From positions 16,851 through 80,850 of the forward strand of contig NZ_QULN01000011.1 in assembly GCF_003481705.1 (NCBI RefSeq): 64,000 nt of DNA, written 5' to 3'. Position numbers and translations under genes: made by a program. Under the pieces are notes generated by a model that worked only from the letters and a program-made list of their open reading frames with translations, had not been told where the DNA came from and did no database searches. Positions 7,092 through 14,248 of this stretch are shown here, piece after piece; position 1 is the stretch's first letter, and every line of letters begins with the position of its first letter. This stretch comes from Butyricicoccus sp. OM04-18BH (GTDB lineage: Bacteria > Bacillota > Clostridia > Oscillospirales > Butyricicoccaceae).

Positions 7092-8597
7092 TCATTCGCC
7101 TGCGTGCTTGATGCCGAGGATGTTCAGCTCGCGGTCGTTCAGACCGATGCCGCGAAGCATCAGACGGTTGCCGCGCAGGGCCTCGATGGAGTTGATGCCC
7201 ATGCCGCCCATCATTTCCTTCAGCTCGTGATCCCACGCGGTGACGAGGTTGATCAGGCGCTGCGAGCCGATATCCGGGTTGAGGCGCTTGACCAGATCGG
7301 GACGCTGGGTCGCGATGCCCCAGTTGCACTTGCCGGTCTGGCAGGTGCGGCACAGGTGGCAGCCCATGGCGAGCAGAGCGCTGGTCGCGATGTAGCAGGC
7401 GTCCGCGCCGAGTGCGATGGCCTTCAGCAGATCTGCGGAGTTGCGGATGGAACCGCCGACAACGACCGAAACCTGATCGCGGATGCCCTCGTCGCGCAGA
7501 CGCTGGTCGACAGCGGCGAGCGCAAGCTCGATCGGAATGCCGACGTTGTCGCGGATACGGGTCGGAGCCGCGCCGGTACCGCCGCGGTAGCCGTCGATGC
7601 AGATGACGTCCGCGCCCGAGCGGGCAACACCCGAAGCGATCGCCGCTACATTATGTACGGCTGCGATCTTGACCATGACCGGCTTTTTGTATTCGGTCGC
7701 TTCCTTGAGCGAGAATACGAGCTGGCGCAGGTCCTCGATGGAGTAGATATCGTGGTGGGGAGCCGGGGAGATGGCGTCCGTGCCCTCCGGGATCATACGG
7801 GTCTTGGAGATGTCCGGGCCGACCTTGAGGCCGGGCAGATGGCCGCCGATGCCGGGCTTTGCGCCCTGGCCCATCTTGATCTCGATGGCGGCGCCGGCTT
7901 CGAGGTAATCCTTGTGTACGCCGAAGCGGCCGGATGCGACCTGAACGATGGTGTGGGGGCCGTACTGATAGAAGTCCTTGTGCAGGCCGCCCTCACCGGT
8001 ATTATAATAGGTACCGAGCGCGCAGGCTGCACGGGCGAGGGAAGCGTGGGCGTTGTAGGAGATCGAGCCGTAGCTCATCGCGGAGAACATGATCGGCACG
8101 TTCAGCTCGAGCTGCGGCGTCATGTTCGGGACGAGGTTGCCGTCCTTGTCGCGCTCGATCTTGCCCGGCTTCTTGCCGAGGAAGGTCTTGGTCTCCATCG
8201 GCTCGCGCAGCGGATCGATGGACGGGTTGGTGACCTGCGAAGCGTTGATGAGGATCTTGTCCCAGTAGATCGGGTACGGCTCCGGGTTGCCCATCGAGGA
8301 GAGCAGCACGCCGCCCGAGCCTGCTTGGCGGTAGACCTCGGAGATGGCCTTGCCGGTCCAGTTTGCGTTCTCCTTAAAGGTATGGTCGGTCTTTACGACC
8401 TTGAGCGCACGGGTCGGGCAGAGCGATACGCAGCGGTGGCAGGCGACGCACTTGGACTCGTCGACCTGCATCTTCTGAAATTCCGGGTCGTAAAAATGTA
8501 CTTCGTTGGCGCACTGACGCTCGCAGGCGCGGCAGCAGATGCAGCGGTCGTAATTGCGGACGACCTCATACTGCGGATATAAGAAATCAATAGCCAT
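7092..8597 (-). CDS. Glutamate synthase FMN domain with N-terminal ferredoxin domain
   Basis: The 501-residue protein starts with a two-cluster ferredoxin domain (CICCRACERQC and CVACHRCVSLCPTRAL, residues 19-63). It continues with the FMN-binding TIM barrel of glutamate synthase, with motifs MSYGSISYNAHASLARAA, KMGQGAKPGIGGHLPG, GYRGGTGAAPTRIRDNVG and the Cys-rich 3Fe-4S loop CHLCRTCQTGKCNWGIA near residue 420. It performs the reductive synthesis of glutamate from 2-oxoglutarate and ammonia. The domain order is that of archaeal-type and clostridial GltS. Its start overlaps the stop of the amidotransferase gene. Confidence 0.93.
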   Translation of the reverse strand: MAIDFLYPQYEVVRNYDRCICCRACERQCANEVHFYDPEFQKMQVDESKCVACHRCVSLCPTRALKVVKTDHTFKENANWTGKAISEVYRQAGSGGVLLSSMGNPEPYPIYWDKILINASQVTNPSIDPLREPMETKTFLGKKPGKIERDKDGNLVPNMTPQLELNVPIMFSAMSYGSISYNAHASLARAACALGTYYNTGEGGLHKDFYQYGPHTIVQVASGRFGVHKDYLEAGAAIEIKMGQGAKPGIGGHLPGLKVGPDISKTRMIPEGTDAISPAPHHDIYSIEDLRQLVFSLKEATEYKKPVMVKIAAVHNVAAIASGVARSGADVICIDGYRGGTGAAPTRIRDNVGIPIELALAAVDQRLRDEGIRDQVSVVVGGSIRNSADLLKAIALGADACYIATSALLAMGCHLCRTCQTGKCNWGIATQRPDLVKRLNPDIGSQRLINLVTAWDHELKEMMGGMGINSIEALRGNRLMLRGIGLNDRELNILGIKHAGE

Positions 8598-9694
8598 TAC
8601 TTGTTCCCTCCGTGATTCAGGTTGACAATGACAGCCTCGCCGCCGCGGGGCGCCCAGATCTTATCCAGCTCGGGGGCAATGACGCGGATCGCGCATTCCT
8701 CGGAAGCGATGTACACGGTTTCGTCCTTCTCGCCGACGACCATGCTGCGCAGCTTGAGACGGTCGTTCAGCGCCATCAGGCCGCCGGTGTAGCCGACGAG
8801 GATGGAGAACGGGCCGGTGACCATGAGAGACGCGAAGGCGTTGCGCAGATAGGTCAGACGCTCGCGCTCACGCGGCTCCTGCTTTTCGATGGTGGACCAG
8901 AAGGGGGCTGCGATGACGTTGGAGATCTCGGGATAGGTAAGACCGAGCTTGCGGCCGAGATAATCGATGATATAGGTGATGACCTCGGTGTCGGTCAGAA
9001 GGTCGCAGGAATAGCCGAACATCTCGATGAAGCGGCGGTTTGCGTCGTAGGACGAGATCTCGCCGTTGTGGACGACCGTGGTATCGAGCAGTGCGAACGG
9101 ATGCGCGCCGCCCCACCAGCCCGGGGTGTTGGTCGGGTAGCGGCCGTGGCAGGTCCACGAGTACGCCTCATAGTTTTCGAGCATATAGTATTCGCCGACG
9201 TCCTCGGGGAAGCCGTTGGCCTTGAATACGCCCATGTTCTTGCCGGAGGAGAAGATGTACGCGCCGTCGAGCGTGTGGTTGATGCGGATGACGAAGCGTG
9301 CGGTGAACTCGCGCTCGTCGAGCTGGCTTGCGGCGAGCTTGGTCGGCAGCGGGGTGACGAAATAACGCCAGATCATCGGCTCATCCGTGATGCGCGGATG
9401 CTGACGGGTCGGGATCTTGGACAGGTTTACGATGTCGAAATGCTTCTCGATCTCGCGCTCGCACTCGTCCTTTGCCGCCTGCGTGTCGAAAAATACATGA
9501 AACGCATAGTAGTCGGCGTATTCCGGATAGATGCCGTAGCCTGCGAAGCCGCCGCCCAGGCCGTTGGAACGATCGTGCATGGTGCGGATGGAGTCGATGA
9601 TGCGGGTGCCGTTCTCGCGTGCGCCGTCCTTATGGAAGATGCCGGAGATCGCGCAGCCGGCGGGGATGCGGACTTGCCCTTCTTTTTGTAACAT
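8597..9694 (-). CDS. Class II glutamine amidotransferase subunit of split glutamate synthase
   Basis: The 365-residue protein corresponds to the N-terminal glutaminase domain of GltB. The nucleophile is probably C14 in AGCAISGIF, internal rather than at position 2, so either the N-terminus is trimmed or the enzyme works with an extension, as known for archaeal-type relatives. The motifs HGRYPTNTPGWWGGAHPF and VVHNGEISSYDANR are the glutamine-binding and oxyanion segments. It releases ammonia from glutamine for the FMN subunit. It is the first gene of the minus-strand operon, with AAGGAGG upstream, preceded by the attenuator leader at 9837-9910. Confidence 0.92.
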   Translation of the reverse strand: MLQKEGQVRIPAGCAISGIFHKDGARENGTRIIDSIRTMHDRSNGLGGGFAGYGIYPEYADYYAFHVFFDTQAAKDECEREIEKHFDIVNLSKIPTRQHPRITDEPMIWRYFVTPLPTKLAASQLDEREFTARFVIRINHTLDGAYIFSSGKNMGVFKANGFPEDVGEYYMLENYEAYSWTCHGRYPTNTPGWWGGAHPFALLDTTVVHNGEISSYDANRRFIEMFGYSCDLLTDTEVITYIIDYLGRKLGLTYPEISNVIAAPFWSTIEKQEPRERERLTYLRNAFASLMVTGPFSILVGYTGGLMALNDRLKLRSMVVGEKDETVYIASEECAIRVIAPELDKIWAPRGGEAVIVNLNHGGNK

Positions 9695-9836
9695 GGTGCT
9701 TCCTCCTTGTTTATGCGTATGTCTGCCCTTTCTCGGAAACGATCCGGCGCGTTTCGCCCGGTGGGGATCGTATCGAAAAGGGGACTGCCGTCAGTCAAGT
9801 TTATTTATGCTTGTATTTGCCGGTGAATACTTAACA

Positions 9837-9904
9837 AAATAAAAAGGTGCTCGCCGCAGCTGAGGATCGGAATGCCCAAATCCTCAGTTATGGCGAACAC
9901 CTTT
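9837..9904 (-). terminator. Leader terminator (attenuator) of the GOGAT operon
   Basis: On the minus strand AAAGGTGTTCGCC (9892-9904) pairs with GGCGAGCACCTTT (9843-9855 region), enclosing an inner 8-bp stem CTGAGGAT/ATCCTCAG, and is followed by TTTTTTATTTT. It lies about 140 bases before the first gene of the operon. Its 5' arm is the loop and 3' arm of the hexaloop hairpin at 9893-9910, so only one of the two structures can form. Confidence 0.85.
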
Positions 9905-9910
9905 GTTCGC
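9893..9910 (-). promoter_or_regulatory. Putative ANTAR-responsive hexaloop hairpin of the GOGAT operon
   Basis: On the minus strand the sequence reads GCGAAC-AAAGGT-GTTCGC: a perfect 6-bp stem with a six-base loop having A at position 1 and G at position 4, the identities required in ANTAR RNA targets. It starts at about the predicted transcription start and excludes the terminator. Only one such hexaloop is visible; the described motif has two. Confidence 0.7.
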
Positions 9911-9917
9911 TTTATAT

Positions 9918-9945
9918 TTTATAGCAGCGCGCCCGGCTTCGTCAA
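9918..9945 (-). promoter_or_regulatory. Sigma-A promoter of the GOGAT-glnA-nitR operon
   Basis: On the minus strand TTGACG (9940-9945) and TATAAA (9918-9923) are separated by 16 bases. The predicted start, near 9910, places the hexaloop hairpin at the extreme 5' end of the RNA. Confidence 0.75.
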
Positions 9946-10065
9946 GCGGAAAGCGCATAAAAAACACATTTTTCACAACTTGCATAAAAACACAGCGGCG
10001 TCATAGGATAATTTAAGTATGTCGCACTAAATCTTCAAAAAACGAAAAAAGCATCCCCATTTCTC

Positions 10066-10094
10066 TTGACAAAGCAAGGCGGGACGGCTATAAT
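10066..10094 (+). promoter_or_regulatory. Consensus sigma-A promoter of glnN
   Basis: Perfect TTGACA (10066-10071), a 17-base spacer and perfect TATAAT (10089-10094). A full-consensus promoter fits a gene whose control is exerted after initiation, by the attenuator just downstream. Confidence 0.92.
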
Positions 10095-10105
10095 GCAAAG
10101 TGTAA

Positions 10106-10121
10106 ACAGCAAAGGCGCTGT
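10106..10121 (+). promoter_or_regulatory. Putative ANTAR-responsive hexaloop hairpin of glnN
   Basis: ACAGC-AAAGGC-GCTGT forms a 5-bp stem with a six-base loop having A1 and G4. It begins about five bases after the predicted transcription start, and its loop and 3' arm are part of the 5' arm of the following terminator. Confidence 0.7.
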
Positions 10122-10153
10122 GGGCACGAAGTCCGCAGCGCCTGTTTTGTTTT
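10113..10153 (+). terminator. Leader terminator (attenuator) of glnN
   Basis: AGGCGCTG (10113-10120) pairs with CAGCGCCT (10136-10143), and GTTTTGTTTT follows. It ends about 50 bases before the glnN start codon and is mutually exclusive with the hexaloop hairpin at 10106-10121. Confidence 0.85.
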
Positions 10154-10203
10154 ATTCAGTTTGTTTGCTATTAAAATTAACATATGTAAGGAGCGAACCA
10201 TTC

Positions 10204-12288
10204 ATGAGCACAACGAATGTTCCCGAGCTGTTCGGCAGCATGGTGTTTAACGACGCCGTGATGAAAGAACGTCTTCCCAAGGACGTCTACAAGAAGCTGA
10301 AAAAGACCATGCACGAGGGCACTGCGATCGACGCCGATGTTGCTGCTGTTGTTGCAACGGCAATGAAGGACTGGGCGATCAGCAAGGGCGCGACCCACTA
10401 CACGCACTGGTTCCAGCCGATGACCGGCATCACCGCCGAGAAGCATGACTCCTTCATCACCCCGACCGACGACGGTCACGTGATGATGGAGTTCTCCGGC
10501 AAGGAGCTGATCAAGGGCGAGCCGGATGCATCTTCCTTCCCGTCCGGTGGTCTGCGCGCTACGTTCGAGGCGCGCGGCTACACCGCATGGGACCCGACCA
10601 GCTACGCTTTCGTAAAGGATGGTTCCCTTTACATTCCGACCGCGTTCTGCTCCTACACCGGTCAGATCCTCGATAAGAAGACCCCGCTGCTGCGTTCGAT
10701 GGACGCGATCAGCACGCAGGCCTGCCGCATACTCAAGCTGTTCGGCAAGGACGTAAAGCGCGTTACCACTACCGTAGGCCCCGAGCAGGAGTACTTCCTG
10801 ATCGACCGCGAGGACTATGCAAAGCGTAAGGACCTCATCTTCACCGGCCGCACCCTGTTCGGCGCGATGCCGCCGAAGGGCCAGGAGATGGATGATCACT
10901 ACTTCGGCGCACTCCGTCCGCGCGTTGCAGCTTTCATGCAGGATCTCGACGAGGAGCTGTGGAAGCTCGGCATCCTCTCCAAGACCAAGCACAACGAGGT
11001 AGCACCGTGCCAGCACGAGATGGCTCCGATCTTCTCCACCACCAATATCGCTACCGACCATAACCAGCTGACCATGGAGGTCATGCGCACGGTCGCTCAG
11101 AAGCACGGCTTTACCTGCCTGCTGCACGAGAAGCCGTTCGAGGGCGTTAATGGCTCCGGCAAGCACAATAACTGGTCTATTTCCACCGATGCAGGCGAGA
11201 ACCTGCTCGAGCCGGGTAAGAACCCAGGCAAGAACGCACAGTTCCTGCTGTTCCTGACTGCAGTCGTCAAGGCTGTCGACGAGTATCAGGATCTGCTCCG
11301 CATCTCGGTCGCCTCCGCAGGCAACGATCACCGTCTGGGCGCGAACGAGGCTCCTCCGGCGATCATCTCCATGTTCATCGGCGACGAGCTTCAGGGCATT
11401 CTGGACGCTATCGAGTCCGGCGCGGATTACACCGACGTAGACAAGACCAAGATGAACCTCGGCGCGGCGGTTCTGCCGGCTATCCCGAAGGACACCACCG
11501 ACCGCAACCGCACCTCTCCGTTCGCATTCACCGGCAACAAGTTTGAGTTCCGTTCGCTCGGCTCCTCGGTCAACATTGCCTGCGCGAACGTCATGCTGAA
11601 CACCGCAGTCGCAGAAGAGCTGCGTCAGTTCGCAGATGAGCTCGAGGGCGCAGAGGACTTCAACGCGGCTCTCATGGCGCTCATCAAGCGCGAGATCAAG
11701 ACGCACAAGCGCATCATCTTCAACGGCAACGGCTACGACGAGTCCTGGGTCGTCGAGGCAGAGAAGCGCGGCCTGCTCAACTTCAAGAGCGCAGCCGATG
11801 CCTTCCCGCACTACGTTGACCAGAAGAACCTCGACTTGTTCGCAAGGCACAACGTTTACACCGCCGAGGAAATTCATTCCCGTATGGAGACCCAGCTCGA
11901 GGAGTACAACAAGATCCTGCACATCGAGGCGATGACCATGAGCGACATGGTACGCGAGGAGATCACTCCGGCGTGCATCGCGTTCGAGGGCGAGCTGGCA
12001 GGCACCATCAACAGCAAGAAGGCTGCCGGCGTATCCGGCGGCATGGAGGCCGGCCTTCTGAGCAAGGTTTCCGAGCTGACCGAGGAGCTGTACGCAAAGA
12101 ATACGGCGCTTGACGAGGCGATCGCTGCGGCGCCGTCCGGCGACAACATCGAAACCGCGCACTATTACCACAATACTGTCATCGCTGCGATGGACGCGGT
12201 CCGCGCACCGGCTGATAAGCTCGAGGGTCTCGTCGGCAAGAAGTTCTGGCCGTTCCCGACCTATTCTGACATCCTGTTCTACGTATAA
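10204..12288 (+). CDS. glnN: Type III glutamine synthetase
   Basis: The 694-residue protein has the length and motifs of [16 protein letters not shown] near residue 65, [11 protein letters not shown] (about 195), [10 protein letters not shown] (about 315), [14 protein letters not shown] (about 375) and [17 protein letters not shown] (about 435). It makes glutamine from glutamate and ammonia. The start is [11 protein letters not shown], preceded by AAGGAG ten bases upstream; the frame continues to 10066 but that part overlaps the promoter and leader. Codon use is strongly biased to the preferred set, suggesting high expression. It lies divergent from the GOGAT operon and upstream of amt, and is controlled by a leader attenuator. 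Confidence 0.95.
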   Translation: MSTTNVPELFGSMVFNDAVMKERLPKDVYKKLKKTMHEGTAIDADVAAVVATAMKDWAISKGATHYTHWFQPMTGITAEKHDSFITPTDDGHVMMEFSGKELIKGEPDASSFPSGGLRATFEARGYTAWDPTSYAFVKDGSLYIPTAFCSYTGQILDKKTPLLRSMDAISTQACRILKLFGKDVKRVTTTVGPEQEYFLIDREDYAKRKDLIFTGRTLFGAMPPKGQEMDDHYFGALRPRVAAFMQDLDEELWKLGILSKTKHNEVAPCQHEMAPIFSTTNIATDHNQLTMEVMRTVAQKHGFTCLLHEKPFEGVNGSGKHNNWSISTDAGENLLEPGKNPGKNAQFLLFLTAVVKAVDEYQDLLRISVASAGNDHRLGANEAPPAIISMFIGDELQGILDAIESGADYTDVDKTKMNLGAAVLPAIPKDTTDRNRTSPFAFTGNKFEFRSLGSSVNIACANVMLNTAVAEELRQFADELEGAEDFNAALMALIKREIKTHKRIIFNGNGYDESWVVEAEKRGLLNFKSAADAFPHYVDQKNLDLFARHNVYTAEEIHSRMETQLEEYNKILHIEAMTMSDMVREEITPACIAFEGELAGTINSKKAAGVSGGMEAGLLSKVSELTEELYAKNTALDEAIAAAPSGDNIETAHYYHNTVIAAMDAVRAPADKLEGLVGKKFWPFPTYSDILFYV

Positions 12289-12323
12289 GAGCAGCAGTTA
12301 CATTCGTTAGAAAATATTTTTCT

Positions 12324-12341
12324 ATACACAATGGCGTGTAT
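12324..12341 (+). promoter_or_regulatory. Putative ANTAR-responsive hexaloop hairpin of amt
   Basis: ATACAC-AATGGC-GTGTAT forms a perfect 6-bp stem with a six-base loop with A1 and G4. The loop and 3' arm overlap the 5' arm of the terminator at 12331-12389. No good separate promoter is seen between glnN and this hairpin, so it may act on read-through from glnN. Confidence 0.7.
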
Positions 12342-12389
12342 TTCCCCTTGTTCCTTCGGGAGCAGGGGAGATACACGCCATAATTTTTT
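12331..12389 (+). terminator. Attenuator terminator between glnN and amt
   Basis: ATGGCGTGTAT (12331-12341) pairs with ATACACGCCAT (12371-12381), enclosing a second G/C-rich stem capped by TTCG, and a six-base T-run follows. It ends 16 bases before the amt start. It could serve both as the glnN terminator and as a regulated barrier to amt. Confidence 0.88.
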
Positions 12390-12404
12390 AGGGGGTTGTA
12401 TTAA

Positions 12405-14141
12405 ATGGACATCTTAGATCTCGCTACGTCGGTAGACGTAGGCTGGACGCTCGTCGCAGCGGCACTGGTATTCTTCATGCAGGCCGGCTTCGCGATGGTT
12501 GAGACCGGCTTCACCCGTGCGAAGAACGCCGGCAACATCATCATGAAGAACCTGATGGATTTCTCGCTCGGCACGCCGATCTTCTGGGTCCTCGGCTTCG
12601 GCATCATGTTCGGTGCGGCAAGCCCGTTCTTTGGCGGCTTTGATTTCTTCGCGGACGGCGTAGTCGGCGAGGGCTACAACTGGACGACGCTGATCTTCCA
12701 GACCGTGTTCTGCGCGACGGCCGCTACCATCGTTTCCGGCTCTATGGCAGAGCGCACCAAGTTCTCTGCATACTGCATTTACTCGATGGTTATTTCCGCG
12801 GTTATCTACCCGGTTTCCGGTCACTGGATCTGGGGCGGCGGCTGGCTCGCAGAGCTTGGCTTCCATGATTTCGCAGGCTCCACGGCGGTACATATGGTCG
12901 GCGGCGTTGCCGCTCTGGTCGGCGCGGCTATCCTCGGTCCCCGTATCGGCAAGTACACCAAGGATGGCAAGGCTCGCGCGATCCCGGGTCACTCCCTGAC
13001 GCTCGGCGCTCTCGGCTGCTTTATCCTGTGGTTCTGCTGGTTCGGCTTCAACGGCGGTTCTACCGTTGCTCTGTCCGGCGGCGGCGCTGAGGTCGCATCC
13101 CGCGTATTCGTTACCACCAACATGGCGGCGGCTGTCGCTACCGTAACCGTTATGTGCATCACCTGGATTCGCTACAAGAAGCCTGATGTTTCCATGACGC
13201 TGAACGGCTCGCTCGCCGGTCTGGTCGCTATCACCGCAGGCTGTGATATGGTAACCCCGATGGGTTCCGCGATCATCGGCATCTGCGCAGGCTTCGCAGT
13301 TGTATTCGGCATCGAGTTCGTAGACCAGAAGCTCAAGGTCGATGACCCGGTCGGCGCTGTCGGCGTACACTGCATCAACGGCGCACTCGGCACCATCCTT
13401 ACCGGCTTCTTCGCTTACTACAACGGTACCGAGGCCCGACCTCTCGGCGTGTTCTACGGCGGCGGCTTCCACTTCCTCGGCATCCAGATTCTCGGCGTTG
13501 TCGCAGTCATTGCATGGGTTGCGATCACCATGACCATCGTATTCAACATCATCAAGCACACCATCGGCCTTCGTGTTTCCGAGGCTGAGGAGATCATGGG
13601 CCTCGACAAGCCGGAGCACGGCCTGTCCTCCGCATATGCTGACTTTATGCCGGTCGTTCCGACTGTCCTTGGCACCAAGGCAGGCGAGACCGCAGCAAAG
13701 ATCAAGGATACCGCTCCGGTAGCGGTCGAGAAGGCTGTTCCGGTCACCAAGGTCACCACCGAAGGTGCGGCATCGGCCGGCGGTCACAAGCTGAGCAAGG
13801 TCGTCATCATCACCAAGCAGTCCAAGTTTGAGGTACTCAAGGAAGCGCTGGCAGGCATCGGCGTATCCGGCATGACGGTAACGAACGTGATCGGCTGCGG
13901 CGTACAGAAGGGCGCTGCCGAGTATTACCGCGGCGCTGAGGTCGATGTAACCCTGCTCCCGAAGCTCAAGATGGAGGTCGTTGTCTCCAAGGTTCCGGTC
14001 GAGACGGTCGTTGAGGTTGTCAAGAAGGTTCTGTATACCGGCCACATCGGCGACGGCAAGATCTTCGTCTACGACGTAGAGAACGTCATTAAGGTTCGTA
14101 CCGGCGCAGAAGGCTTTGACGCCCTGCAGGACGACGAATAA
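12405..14141 (+). CDS. amt: Ammonium transporter fused to a C-terminal PII (GlnK-like) domain
   Basis: Residues about 1-410 form an eleven-helix Amt channel; the pore histidine regions are GSTAVHMVGG (about 165) and GVHCINGALG (about 325). After a 45-residue Ala/Lys/Thr-rich linker, residues about 460-578 form a PII domain with the T-loop context AAEYYRGAEVDVTLLPKLK and the C-terminal GKIFVYDVENVIKVRTG. The usual uridylylation tyrosine (E. coli Y51) is Val, so uridylylation is unlikely; ATP, ADP and 2-oxoglutarate binding could still gate the channel in cis. AGGGGG precedes the ATG. The gene follows glnN behind an attenuator. Confidence 0.95.
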   Translation: MDILDLATSVDVGWTLVAAALVFFMQAGFAMVETGFTRAKNAGNIIMKNLMDFSLGTPIFWVLGFGIMFGAASPFFGGFDFFADGVVGEGYNWTTLIFQTVFCATAATIVSGSMAERTKFSAYCIYSMVISAVIYPVSGHWIWGGGWLAELGFHDFAGSTAVHMVGGVAALVGAAILGPRIGKYTKDGKARAIPGHSLTLGALGCFILWFCWFGFNGGSTVALSGGGAEVASRVFVTTNMAAAVATVTVMCITWIRYKKPDVSMTLNGSLAGLVAITAGCDMVTPMGSAIIGICAGFAVVFGIEFVDQKLKVDDPVGAVGVHCINGALGTILTGFFAYYNGTEARPLGVFYGGGFHFLGIQILGVVAVIAWVAITMTIVFNIIKHTIGLRVSEAEEIMGLDKPEHGLSSAYADFMPVVPTVLGTKAGETAAKIKDTAPVAVEKAVPVTKVTTEGAASAGGHKLSKVVIITKQSKFEVLKEALAGIGVSGMTVTNVIGCGVQKGAAEYYRGAEVDVTLLPKLKMEVVVSKVPVETVVEVVKKVLYTGHIGDGKIFVYDVENVIKVRTGAEGFDALQDDE

Positions 14142-14153
14142 GACACAGACAAT

Positions 14154-14187
14154 AAGAACCCCGAGGCTGCGGCCTCGGGGTTCTTTT
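14154..14187 (+). terminator. Terminator of amt
   Basis: AAGAACCCCGAGG pairs with CCTCGGGGTTCTT, followed by Ts, 12 bases after the amt stop. Confidence 0.9.
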
Positions 14188-14196
14188 GCATACAGC

Positions 14197-14240
14197 ATAA
14201 AACCGCCGCTCCGTGCCTTTCGGCATAGAGCGGCGGCTGT
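14197..14240 (-). terminator. Terminator of glnS
   Basis: On the minus strand CCGCCGCTC pairs with GAGCGGCGG and TTTTAT follows. It lies just beyond the glnS stop and faces the amt terminator. Confidence 0.8.
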
Positions 14241-14248
14241 TTTGATTT

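Noticed and set aside
12308..12324. Stem before the amt hexaloop as a possible first (P1) hexaloop
   Set aside because: TAGAA pairs with TTCTA, but the loop is seven bases or five with an extra pair, and it has no G at position 4.
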